Assembly (NCBI GenBank): GCA_016946835.1
Contig: JACVTC010000001.1
Location: 1,062,501 to 1,075,000, forward strand
DNA from: Neocallimastix lanati (nom. inval.)
Lineage: Eukaryota; Neocallimastigomycota; Neocallimastigomycetes; Neocallimastigales; Neocallimastigaceae
DNA: 12,500 nt
Direction: 5' to 3'
Both the position numbers and the translations under genes were made by a program. Shown here in pieces: positions 1 through 9,280 of this stretch. How positions within the stretch are numbered: position 1 is the first letter of the stretch; every line of letters begins with the position of its first letter. The notes beneath the pieces were generated by a model that saw only the letters and a program-made list of their open reading frames with translations, did not search any database and was not told the origin of the DNA.

Positions 1-50
1 AAATTAACATTTTTAGGATATAAAATAATTTTGTTATTTTTATTTTTATT

Positions 51-100
51 TTTATTTAATATTATTTTATTTAATATTATTTTATTTAATATTATTTTAT
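51..100. repeat. 15-bp tandem repeat, 3.3 copies
   Basis: Unit TTTATTTAATATTAT is repeated exactly at 51-65, 66-80 and 81-95, then breaks at 100. It follows a short run of TTTTTA repeats. Contains no G or C. Confidence 0.9.
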
Positions 101-187
101 GTTGTAATCATTTTTTTTATATTAAATTAAATAGTATTGATTAATTATTTGTATAAACTATTATTAATTATTATTAACTATGATTAA

Positions 188-336
188 TATAAAATATAAA
201 CTATTATTATTTATATAAAATATAAACTATAAAATATAAACTATTATTAACTATTATTAATTATTATTTGTATAAAATATAAACTATTATTAATTATTAT
301 TTGTATAAAATATAAACTATTATTAAATATTATTTG
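188..336. repeat. Minisatellite of about 33 bp
   Basis: The two clearest copies are 271-303 and 304-336, differing at one position. Both begin TATAAAATATAAACTATTAT and end TATTTG. Shortened and expanded relatives of the same unit lie to the left from about 188. The only C in each unit is the one in AAACTATT, so copies are easy to align. Confidence 0.85.
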
Positions 337-1327
337 AATAAAATAATTTTTTTTATTTTTTTTTTTTTTACCCACAATAAAATTTTAAAATTTTAAGTTA
401 TTTATTCTTTAATAATAATGTGAATAGATAGAATGCATATTATATAATACGAACAGTTTACAAACAGTTTATGAAAGTATATATATATATAATTTTTTTT
501 GAATAAAATATATATTTATATATATAGGGATATTTATATATATATAATTTTTTTTTAGATTATTTTAATAGCCATTATTTAAGTTTTAAATTTTTTAAAA
601 TTTTTATTTTATTTTAAAAAGTTTCTTTTTTTATTATTTTATATGTTCATTCTATTCTAATTTTTTTATTATAAAATTTTTATTTTATTTTATTTTATTT
701 TGGTATTTGTATGGTATTAATTGCTTATTTTTCTTTTTTTTTTTTTTTTTTTTTTTTGAAAGAAGAAAACTACTTCATGGATTAAAGAAAATTCATTCAT
801 TCAAAATTCATTCATTATATAAAGTCATAATGAGAGGGAAAAAAAAAAAAAAAAAAAAAAAAAAAGTTAAAAATAAAGACCATTCATTATTCTATTCTAT
901 TTTATTATTAATGATGTTAATTATTAATATATAAGATCATAAAGTAATAAAAAAAAATTTTTTTTTTTTTTAAATCTACCTTTATTGATTTAAATAAATA
1001 TTAATAAATATTAATAAATATTAAAAAGATGGCCATACTATTCACCATTTTTAAAAAAATTTAGTTACTTAATACCTTTGTGTTTAATATTCTTTATATT
1101 TAATATTATTTGTATTTAATATTCTTTGTATTTAATCTTCTTTGTAGTATATAATATTTATGTCTACGTAATTTCTATTATTTACTAATATTGTATTGTA
1201 GTTTTACTTGATTATGTTAGAAAGTATATAAATTTATAATCTATACTTTTTAATTAGATATATTTTTCATTTATTTTAAATATTAATCAATAATAATGGT
1301 TAAAGTTCAATTTCACCTTTGAACCAA
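337..1327. other. Non-coding A/T-rich stretch with homopolymer runs
   Basis: I see no gene. It holds poly(T) at about 357-370 and 734-757, a poly(A) run at 841-865, several AT dinucleotide runs (478-545) and repeated TTTAATATT-type words at 1084-1136. A 75-codon frame at 707-934 is only the Phe and Lys translation of poly(T) and poly(A). Confidence 0.8.
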
Positions 1328-1376
1328 AAAAATATATATATAGATATAAAAACGGCTTCTTTCTCTCTCACTCTAT
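1328..1376 (+). promoter_or_regulatory. TATA-like plus CT-rich patch, possible core promoter
   Basis: An AT run ending TATAGATATAAAA is followed by CGGCTTCTTTCTCTCTCACTC, a pyrimidine-rich stretch with unusually many C for this window. TATA followed by a CT-rich tract resembles core promoters of strongly expressed fungal genes. An ATG with a plausible ATGGCT context follows at 1508, but its frame closes after nine codons and I could not extend it through introns. Function is speculative. Confidence 0.2.
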
Positions 1377-2427
1377 ATTTTTTAATTTTTATTTTTCATA
1401 AACTTTTTTTTTTTTTTAATAAAATAATAATAATAATAATAATAAATAATACTAATTATAATAATAATAATAATATTTAATAATAATTAATAATAATAAT
1501 AATAAATAATGGCTAAAATTAATAAATATAAAATATAATAGATATAATATAATATATAAAATATAAAATATAATAATAAAATTTTTTTTTAATTTCCTTT
1601 TTATTTTCTTTAATACTACTATAAATAGCTATAAATTCATCATTTAATCTATATTTTATTTCATTTTAATTAAAAAAAAAAAAAAAAAAAAGAATTTATT
1701 CAATAAAAAAAAAAAAGATATCAATAAATATATTTAATAAATTTTAATATATAGGCAATGTTTAGCCATAAAATTTTAAAACGATTAGAAATAAGTAAGA
1801 AAAAAAAAAAAGTAAAAAATAAAATAAAATAATATAAAATAAAATTGAATTTATATTTTTAAATATCTTTTAATACTATCATATTAATTAATAAAAAAGA
1901 AGAAGAAAAAAAAGAAAAAAAAAATCTCTTTATGAAGGTAAAATAATTCCTAAAAAAAAATAAAGTTAAATTATATTTTAAAATTTTAAAAATTCTAAAT
2001 TCTTATATCTAATGAGAGATTATTACAATGATTATGACTATTTTTTTTCCTTTTTTAACTATTTTTCCTTTTTTATTTTTATTTTTATTTTTATTTATTT
2101 TTTCCTTTTTTTATTTCCCATAATCCTCTATAAATAAATAAATAAATAAATAAAAAAGAAGTGACGGTAGATCTAAAAAAAAAAAAAAAAAAATATTCCA
2201 TAAAAAAAAAAAAAAATTAAATATTATACGGTATATTGAATTCTATATATAACAAAATAGAATAAAAATTATTATATAAATAATAATCATAATAATAATC
2301 ATAATAATAATAATAAATTAAATTTTGATAAAAATTATATAAAAATATTACAAAAAATAATTAATCGCTAAGTTAATAATAATAATCATTATTTTAGAAA
2401 TAATTAAAACGTAAAATAAAAAAAAAA
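1377..2427. other. Non-coding A/T-rich stretch with AAT, TTTTTA and AAAT repeats
   Basis: Contains AAT trinucleotide runs at 1423-1512, poly(A) at about 1673-1691, TTTTTA repeats at 2068-2095, and AAAT repeats at 2131-2155 that are roughly the complement of the preceding T-rich block. A 24-codon frame begins with the ATG at 1759 and ends in lysines; it is not convincing as a gene. Confidence 0.75.
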
Positions 2428-2516
2428 TTATTATTATTATTATTATTATTAGTAGTAGTAGTAGTAGTAGTAGTAGAAGTAGTAGAAGTAGTAAGAGTAG
2501 TAATAGTAATTAGTAG
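2428..2516. repeat. Compound microsatellite (TTA)n-(AGT)n
   Basis: About 2428-2450 is uninterrupted TTA repeats, switching at 2451 to AGT repeats that stay pure to about 2475. They then decay into AGA/AGT/AAT variants up to about 2516. The AGT half is one of the few G-rich spots in the non-coding part. Confidence 0.92.
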
Positions 2517-2952
2517 GAGAAAAAGTATAAGATGTAGTATCTATTTTTTATTATTATGAATTATGAATTATATAACTTGATTAATCATTACCTTATTAAA
2601 TAATTATATTAAAATCATTTATTATTATAATTAAATTAATTAATAGAATTATCTTTAGTTTTTTTTTTTTTTTTTTTATAGAATTATATTTACTTTATTA
2701 TATTTACTTTATATTATATAAATATATATTATATTAAAGTATCTTGTTTTATAATTATTTTTAATTGATCGAAAAATCTTTTTATTTTTTTATTATATTA
2801 TATTATATTATTTATTATCTCTATCTATATTTTTCTTATTAATGGCTTTTTCATTTTGTGTAATATTATTATCATTAATATTGTGACAGATTAAGTCATT
2901 TTTAACCTTTAATTATTTTATAATTCTTTTTCTTTTTCTTTTTTATTTTATA
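2517..2952. other. Non-coding A/T-rich stretch
   Basis: No gene seen. It has poly(T) at 2660-2677 and ATTAT repeats at about 2788-2815. Sequence complexity is slightly higher at 2820-2910, without any open frame or RNA fold that I recognise. Confidence 0.75.
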
Positions 2953-3045
2953 TTAATTCTTTTTATTTTTATTTTTTATTTTTTATTAATTCTTTTTATT
3001 TTTATTTTTTATTTTATATTAATTCTTTTTATTTTTATATTTTAT
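2953..3045. repeat. 33-bp tandem repeat, about 2.8 copies
   Basis: Copies start at 2953, 2986 and 3019, each with TTAATTCTTTTTATTTTTAT. The spacing is 33 bp twice. Units differ by T/A changes near their ends. The + strand is strongly T-rich. Confidence 0.85.
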
Positions 3046-3144
3046 TATTTATTTATCTTATTTCCATAATATTTATTATTACTAAAAAAAAAAAAAAAAA
3101 GAGAAAAAGAATTATTTATAATAAGTTTATGTAATAAAAACCTC

Positions 3145-3188
3145 TAATAATTAAATAGGTAAGAACATAAGAACCTATCTAATTATTA
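3145..3188. other. Inverted repeat, 16-bp arms, 12-nt loop
   Basis: Arms 3145-3160 and 3173-3188 pair with a single mismatch (TAATTAAATAGGT against ACCTATCTAATTA in the core). Because the arms include GG and CC in a region almost free of G and C, chance pairing is less likely than for pure A/T palindromes. It sits directly at the left edge of the satellite-like array. It could be a transcribed hairpin or a leftover of a mobile-element end; neither is shown. Confidence 0.7.
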
Positions 3189-4215
3189 TTATTATTATTA
3201 TTATTATTTATTATTTATTAATAAATATTCTTTTTTTTGTATTATTTATTATTTAATTATTTATTAATTATTATTTATTATTTATTATTTATTATTTATT
3301 ATTTATTCAATTATTTAATTATTTATTATTTATTATTTATTCAATTATTTAATTATTTAATTATTTAATTATTTAATTATTTATTATTTATTATTTATTA
3401 TTCAATTATTTACTATTCAATTATTTATTATTTATTAATAAATACTCTTTATTATTTATTATTTATTAATAAATACTCTTTTTATTATTCAATTATTTAT
3501 TATTTATTAATAAATACTCTTTTTATTATTTATTATTTATTATTTATTTATTATTTATTAATAAATACTCTTTTTATTATTTATTATTTATTATTTATTT
3601 ATTATTATTTATTATTTATTCAATTATTTAATTATTTATTATTTATTATTTATTCAATTATTTAATTATTTAATTATTTAATTATTTAATTATTTATTAT
3701 TTATTATTTATTAATAAATACTCTTTTTATTATTATTAATTTATTTATATATTTATATATTTATATATTTATTTATATATTTATATATTTATTATTTAAT
3801 TATTTATTATTTATTATTTATTAATAAATACTCTTTTTATTATTATTAATTTATTTATATATTTATATATTTATATATTTATTTATATATTTATATATTT
3901 ATTATTTAATTATTTAATAATTATTTATTATTTAATTATTTATTATTTATTATTTATTATTCAATTATTTACTATTCAATTATTTATTATTTATTAATAA
4001 ATACTCTTTATTATTTATTATTTATTATTTATTAATAAATACTCTTTTTATTATTCAATTATTTATTAATTATTAATAAATACTCTTTTTATTATTTATT
4101 ATTTATTATTTATTTATTATTTATTAATAAATACTCTTTTTATTATTCAATTATTTATTAATTATTAATTATTATTTATTATTTATTATTTATTATTTAT
4201 TATTTATTTATTATT
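3189..4215. repeat. TTATTA-type satellite-like array with a 16-bp core
   Basis: About 1 kb built from TTATTATT, CAATTATTTA and similar words. A core TTAATAAATACTCTTT occurs exactly ten times, starting at 3435, 3466, 3507, 3558, 3711, 3821, 3994, 4032, 4073 and 4124. A variant with ATTC in place of ACTC lies near 3219. G is nearly absent from the + strand. Spacing between cores is irregular (31 to 173 bp), so this is a nested, repeatedly duplicated array and not a simple monomeric satellite. Confidence 0.9.
3681..3916. repeat. 110-bp perfect tandem duplication inside the array
   Basis: Sequence from about 3681 recurs 110 bp later. The blocks 3691-3800 and 3801-3910 are identical by eye, each with one 16-bp core followed by a TTTATATA-rich tail. 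Identity stops at about 3916. A perfect match suggests a recent event, or an assembly duplication. Confidence 0.88.
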
Positions 4216-4651
4216 TACTTTTTGAATTTAAATCAATAACCAAAAATAAAATAAGTTATTTATATTAATTAACTTATTTAAATATTAAACTTTGACCTTT
4301 TCAAACAAATTCCTAAATAAATCCTTCCTATATCACCATCTAAAAAAAAAAAAAAAAAGTTAAGTCAAATAGTAAAAATAAAATAAAATAAAATAAAAAT
4401 TTTTTTTTTCTTTAATAGAATTAATTTATTCTAAATATAAATTAATATTAATTAAAAACTAAATACAATTTAATTTATAATATATTACAAAATAGATTTT
4501 GAAAATAAAAAAAAAAAAAAATTTATTTTATTTTAAAGTTCATTGAAATGAATTATAAATGGAACTGAACTTTATTAATTATAAAAAACAAAGATGAATT
4601 CTATTCACATCATATATTAATTCTACTTAAATTATATACTAATTGAAATAA
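4216..4651. other. Non-coding stretch between repeats, with one nested inverted repeat
   Basis: No gene seen. Poly(A) lies at 4342-4358 and AAAAT repeats at about 4376-4397. A nested palindrome occupies 4535-4573: outer arms AAAGTTCA (4535-4542) and TGAACTTT (4566-4573), and a partly overlapping inner palindrome TTCATT-GA-AATGAA at 4539-4552. Confidence 0.7.
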
Positions 4652-4940
4652 AAAAAATTTTTTTCATCTCCATTTAATAAATATAGAGATTATATATAAT
4701 TCATTTTATTTTATTATATATTTTATTATATATTTTATAATATATTTTATAATATATTTTATTTTATTTTATAATATATTTTATTTAATTTATATAAAAA
4801 AAAATTTTTTCATCTCCATTTAATAAATATAGAGATTATATATAATTCATTTTATTTTATTATATATTTTATTATATATTTTATAATATATTTTATAATA
4901 TGTTTTATTTTATTTTATAATATATTTTATTTAATTTATA
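4652..4940. repeat. 146-bp tandem duplication, near identical
   Basis: Copy one is about 4652-4794 and copy two about 4798-4940, with a constant offset of 146 bp from CATCTCCATTTAATAAATAT (4665 and 4811). I see one substitution (A at 4756, G at 4902) and a one-base shift between the A and T runs at the head. Each copy starts A-run/T-run, then an imperfect palindrome flanked by ATCTC and GAGAT, then TTTTATTATATA-type repeats. Confidence 0.92.
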
Positions 4941-5560
4941 ATATATTTTATTTTATTCCATTCTAATTAAACAATTTTAATAATTTTTTAATGTATTTAT
5001 TAATATATTAAGTTTTGTCATTTAATAATAATTTAATTTTATGTTTTTTATTTAGAATAGTAAAAAAAGTTAAAGTTTTTACTAATTCAATACGTTCTAA
5101 CCAATTCAATTATAGTTATATATTAATAGTGTAATGGGTAAATAATTTAATATATTATTTATATATTAATAAATTAAACCATTTAGAAGCTTGTATTCCT
5201 ATAAGAGGAAAAGTTTTATCTTATTTCAAAAGATTATTTTTCTTACATCAAACTTTAATGATTATCAATAATTATTTTTTCTATTATAAATTTATTTACC
5301 TACCTTGAATTATTTATTAAATAATTATTAAAAATTTATTGATATTAAACCTTATTTATTATCTATTTTTGTTTTTTTTTTAAAAAAAATAAATAAATCA
5401 ATTTAAATAATTTATTATTACTATTATTATTACTATTATTATTAATACTATTTGTATTTGTATATTTGTATTACAATTATATTAACTATATAAAAATATA
5501 GAGTAATAAATAAATAATTAAATCCAAATAAGAATAATAATAAAAAATATATTAATAATA
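4941..5560. other. Non-coding stretch with a short higher-complexity patch
   Basis: Mostly A/T-rich with ATT/ACT triplets (5416-5450). The patch 5135-5308 is less repetitive and keeps one + strand frame open for 57 codons without a start Met, including LEACIPIRGKVLSYFKR, before TGA. I recognise no family in it, and with no flanking exons it is not called as a gene. Confidence 0.6.
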
Positions 5561-5600
5561 TTAAATATTAAATATTAAATATTAAATATTAAATATTAAT
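5561..5600. repeat. 7-bp tandem repeat TTAAATA, five copies
   Basis: Exact copies start at 5561, 5568, 5575, 5582 and 5589, followed by a truncated sixth. A second simple repeat, AAAAT units, lies at about 5813-5838. Confidence 0.9.
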
Positions 5601-6280
5601 AAATGGAAATAATAATAATAAAATGAAATAAAATAAAATAAAAAATAAAATTAAATCATCCAATGAAATGACAAATAAAATACTTAATATATTATGGTAA
5701 ATGAACTTTAATAAATTTTAAATTAAAATAGATAGATAAAATAGTTTATATTCAATAGTATTATTATATATTAATTTAATATAATATAATAAAAGAATAA
5801 TTAATTCTATTCTAAAATAAAATAAAATAAAATAAAATAGAAAAAAAAAAAGAAATAACCATTTTTATATTAATAGAGTACCATATATTATTATAATATT
5901 AGGATATATTATTTGTATAGTAAGATATTTATAATAGTTACCTAGAATAATAACAAAAATGAATGGCTGCAATTTAACATTTAATAAGTGAACAATAGAG
6001 TTAATATAAGGCCAGAGGGAATATCGCCTTTATATTATTGAATAATAATTTATTGATATGTTCTCTTCACCAATTTATTATGAAATAAAATTAATTAGGA
6101 GATGATTTAATATTTAAAGTATTAAAAAAATAATAAATCCTAACATTATTAATTTATAACTAATAATAAAATAAGTTTTAAAAAAAAAAAAAAAAAAAAA
6201 AGAATAATACTTAATAATTAAAAAAAGAATTATAAATTCTAATTATTAAATTTTTATTTATTTTATTTTATTATTATATA
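5601..6280. other. Non-coding stretch with a higher-complexity island
   Basis: No gene seen. The section 5920-6120 has fewer simple repeats and more G and C than its surroundings, but stops occur in all + frames. It holds the hairpin described separately at 6003-6036. A poly(A) run lies at about 6180-6200. Confidence 0.65.
6003..6036. other. G/C-containing hairpin
   Basis: Arms AATATAAGGC (6003-6012) and GCCTTTATATT (6026-6036) pair with one bulged base around a 13-nt loop CAGAGGGAATATC. No T run or gene boundary makes it a terminator. It lies within the most complex non-coding patch of the window. It could belong to an unannotated RNA or a decayed element. Confidence 0.5.
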
Positions 6281-6336
6281 TTTTATTATATATATTTTAT
6301 TATATATATTTTATTATATATATTTTATTATATATA
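6281..6336. repeat. 14-bp tandem repeat, four perfect copies
   Basis: Unit TTTTATTATATATA at 6281, 6295, 6309 and 6323, with partial copies on both sides. A/T only. Confidence 0.92.
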
Positions 6337-6368
6337 TTCTATTTATTTTATTATAGATATATATTTTT

Positions 6369-6442
6369 ATAATATATTTATTTTATTATATAATTAATAG
6401 ATAATATATTTATTTTATTATATAATTAATAGATAATATATT
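6369..6442. repeat. 32-bp tandem repeat, 2.3 copies
   Basis: Identical copies at 6369-6400 and 6401-6432, each starting ATAATATATTTATTTTATTA and ending TAATTAATAG. A third copy breaks off at 6442. It is separated by about 30 bp from the 14-bp repeat and probably arose by the same slippage process. Confidence 0.9.
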
Positions 6443-6737
6443 CTAATCATTAATGGATAATATAAAAATAGTATTAAATAAAATTAATTATTACTATTAT
6501 ATAGAATAATTTAATACATTATTATTATTATTATTATTTATTATCAATAATTATTATTATTTATTATTATTTTAAATATCTATCTATCTATTTATATATA
6601 CATATATTATGTATATATATATTTTTTCTTTTTTAATATTTTTATTCTATTCTTTAATTTTTAAAAAAAATTTTTTTTTCTCTAATATCTTATAGTATCT
6701 TTAATTTTTTTTTTATTTTATTTTATTATTATTATTT

Positions 6738-6803
6738 TTTTCTACTTTCTATTTTCTTTTTTCTTTTTTCTTTTTTTTTTTTTTTTTTTTAAGTTTGAAA
6801 TAA

Positions 6804-6839
<36 letters not shown>

Positions 6840-6875
6840 AAAAAGAAAGAAGAAGAAGAAGAAGAAGAAAAAAAA
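6738..6875. repeat. Polypyrimidine tract followed by polypurine tract
   Basis: About 6738-6790 is almost purely T and C (TTTTCTTTTTTC units, then poly(T)). About 6811-6875 is poly(A), then GAA repeats at 6848-6868. The two can pair as a long hairpin or each form triplex-type structures. This marks the point where the + strand changes from T-rich to A-rich. Confidence 0.75.
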
Positions 6876-7570
6876 AAAGAAATCAATATAAAGCTTAAAG
6901 TTTTTATTATTAATCAATCTTTAAATAAAATCAAAAAGGAGAAACAAAAAAAAAAAAAAAAAAAAAAGATAAAGAAAGGAAATAAAGAGAAATAAAAAAA
7001 AAAAAAAAAGTGAGAAATCAAATATAATAATAATTAATAATAAATATAATATCGATCAATAAACAAAATAAATAAATAGATAATAAATAGAAAATATAAA
7101 GTACAAATTAAATCAATAAATAAAATAAAATAAACAAATAAGAAAGAAATAATAAAAATATTTTTTAAAAAAAAAAAAAAAAAGTGTAAAAAATTATTAA
7201 TCAATATTTATTTAAAGCAAAAAAAAAAGTAAATTCACATTTATCATTCTATTCTATATTTATAATATATAATTTTAATTTTTATTCAAAAGATTTATTT
7301 ATGTTTTAACAATTTTTTTTTTTTTTAAAAAAAAAAAATTACAATATATATTATTCTCCAAAAAAAAAAAAAAAAAGTTTTATTATTGAAATAAATTAAA
7401 TTTGATTAAGTAATAAAAAGATTAAAATAAATAAAGATGATAATTCAATATTAAAGAAAACAAAATATATGTATATATATATTTTTACTTGTTTATACTT
7501 AAATATATATAATTAATTCAAACTAAATCAATAAAAAAAAATATAATCAAAACTTTTTAGAATAAAAGTA

Positions 7571-7610
7571 GTCGAGAAAGAATAGTAAAACGAAAAAAAA
7601 ATTACGTCGA
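7571..7610 (+). promoter_or_regulatory. CpG-bearing cluster with a repeated 16-mer, possible upstream element
   Basis: GTCGAG, AACGAA and ACGTCGA fall within 40 bp in DNA where CG is otherwise very rare. The word AAACGAAAAAAAAATT at 7588-7603 recurs exactly at 7767-7782. ACGTC is the core of bZIP/CREB-type sites, so regulatory use is possible, but the distance to the ATG (about 1.9 kb) makes it uncertain. Confidence 0.2.
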
Positions 7611-9243
7611 AAATTTATTATAATTTATTATTTATATAAATAAAAAAATAAAGTAAAAGGAATAAATGGAATAAAATTGGAAAAGATTAAACAATAGAGT
7701 TGATTATTTTAGAGTATTTATATTGGAATAAATAATAATAAATTTTTAAAGATGAAATAAAGTTTTAAACGAAAAAAAAATTGATGAAATAAAATAATCA
7801 ATAATAAACAAATATTATAAATATTACAAAATATGTAAAATAATACAATACAATAGAAGTAAAAAATAGAGAAATAATTAAAAATAATAAGGAGAGATAA
7901 TAAAAAATTGTTATGTTTTTAACCTATTGATTTTAGAATAAAAAAAATTTTTTCGAAAAATATTTATTAACTTTTATATTTTATTTTTATTTTATTATAT
8001 TTATAATCTATTTATATTAAAGGCAATGTTTGCTATGGCTATTAAATTAAAATAGATCAAAAAAAAAAAGTATAATATTTTCATAAAAAGTTTGTAATAC
8101 CAAAAAATTCTCAAATAAAAAAAATCAAAGAAAAAAATTTTACCAAAAAAAAAACAAATTGTAAAGAATAATTGATTTTTTTTTCTTTTTATTAAAAAAA
8201 ATAATATTTTGAAAGTTATTGATTTTTAAAATATTATAAAAAGAAAAAAAAAGAACACCCAATTGAAAAAAAAACTTCAAAAATTGGAATCATCAATTAT
8301 ATTTATTAAAAAACAATTGTTTTATTTAAAATTAAATATAAGGGAATTGATTTTTTTTATTTAGTAAAAAAAACATAGAGCATTACTTTTAGAATATCAA
8401 TTATTTTTTTTAAAAAAAAAAGTATTTTAAAAGTTTTTTGCAAACAAAAATATTATATTTTTTTTTATACATTCCCAAATTTTGAAAAAGTAGACCATTG
8501 AATAAAACTTTTGTTTTTTTTTAAAGAAAAAATATAAAGTCAATAAAATATTGTTCTGTTATTGATTAGTTTAAAAAGTTTTTCAATAATATATAGTTGA
8601 TAATTTTTTTAAACAATAAAAAAAGTAGAAATAATATTTTTTTACTTTTTTATATGGAAAATAAATAAACACAATTATTACTTGTAAAAATCAGAAGCAA
8701 TAATTATTTACCAAAAAAAAGTTACCAAATAAAGATAAAAAATACCATCAAATCTATTTTTTTATTAAAAAATACCAAATATAATATATTTTTTATAAAA
8801 AATTTTTATTAAAATTAATTTAATATCAAAAGTCAAAGTTAAAAAGTAAATACTTCTTTATTATTAGAATATACAAATACCATATTTACAAAACATTTCA
8901 TTTATTTTTGTGAGTCATAATAATAATTTCTTTTTTTTCTTAAAAAAAAAAACTTCAATATATATATATATTTATATAATTATTTAAAGTAATTTAAAAT
9001 AAAAAGAAATTGTTATATTTTTATCAGTAATAAAAAATATTATTTTTATTTACAAAGAAAAAAAACTTCAATCTATTTTTTTTATTAATATCCACAATAT
9101 TATTAGATTTTTTTTTTAAGAAAAATTATTTCAATTAAAATAAAAAAAAAGCATTTATTTAAGAAGAATAAAGTAAGCAACTTTTTTTAATGTTAATTTT
9201 AAATTAAAATATATAAAAATCAATAATAATTTTATTTTCTTAA

Positions 9244-9280
9244 GCAATAGCCAATGTTAATATAACAGTGTTTCTATTGC
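9244..9280 (+). promoter_or_regulatory. Hairpin about 250 bp upstream of the G-alpha ATG
   Basis: Outer arms GCAATAG (9244-9250) and CTATTGC (9274-9280) enclose a second stem, CAATGTTA against TAACAGTG with one A.G mismatch, around a 3-nt loop ATA. Most of the 37 nt can pair. G and C are concentrated here relative to the flanks. It could be an operator-like dyad or a leader structure; no function is shown. Confidence 0.4.

Noticed and set aside
707-934. 75-codon + strand open frame
   Set aside because: It is mostly Phe and Lys from poly(T) and poly(A) runs, has no domain and has no neighbouring exons; it is a composition artefact.
1759-1833. 24-codon frame starting ATGTTTAGCC with a possible TAG acceptor before it and a GTAAGA donor at 1795
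   Set aside because: No partner exons could be found and the tail is lysine from an A run.
3189-4215. CRISPR array or telomere
   Set aside because: Spacers are themselves repeats, unit spacing is irregular, the host is eukaryotic, and there are no G-rich telomere units.
4280-4343. Minus-strand frame with a GDIGRIYLGI-like translation after a TTTAG acceptor-like site
   Set aside because: Only about 20 codons before a stop, no flanking exons and no recognised family.
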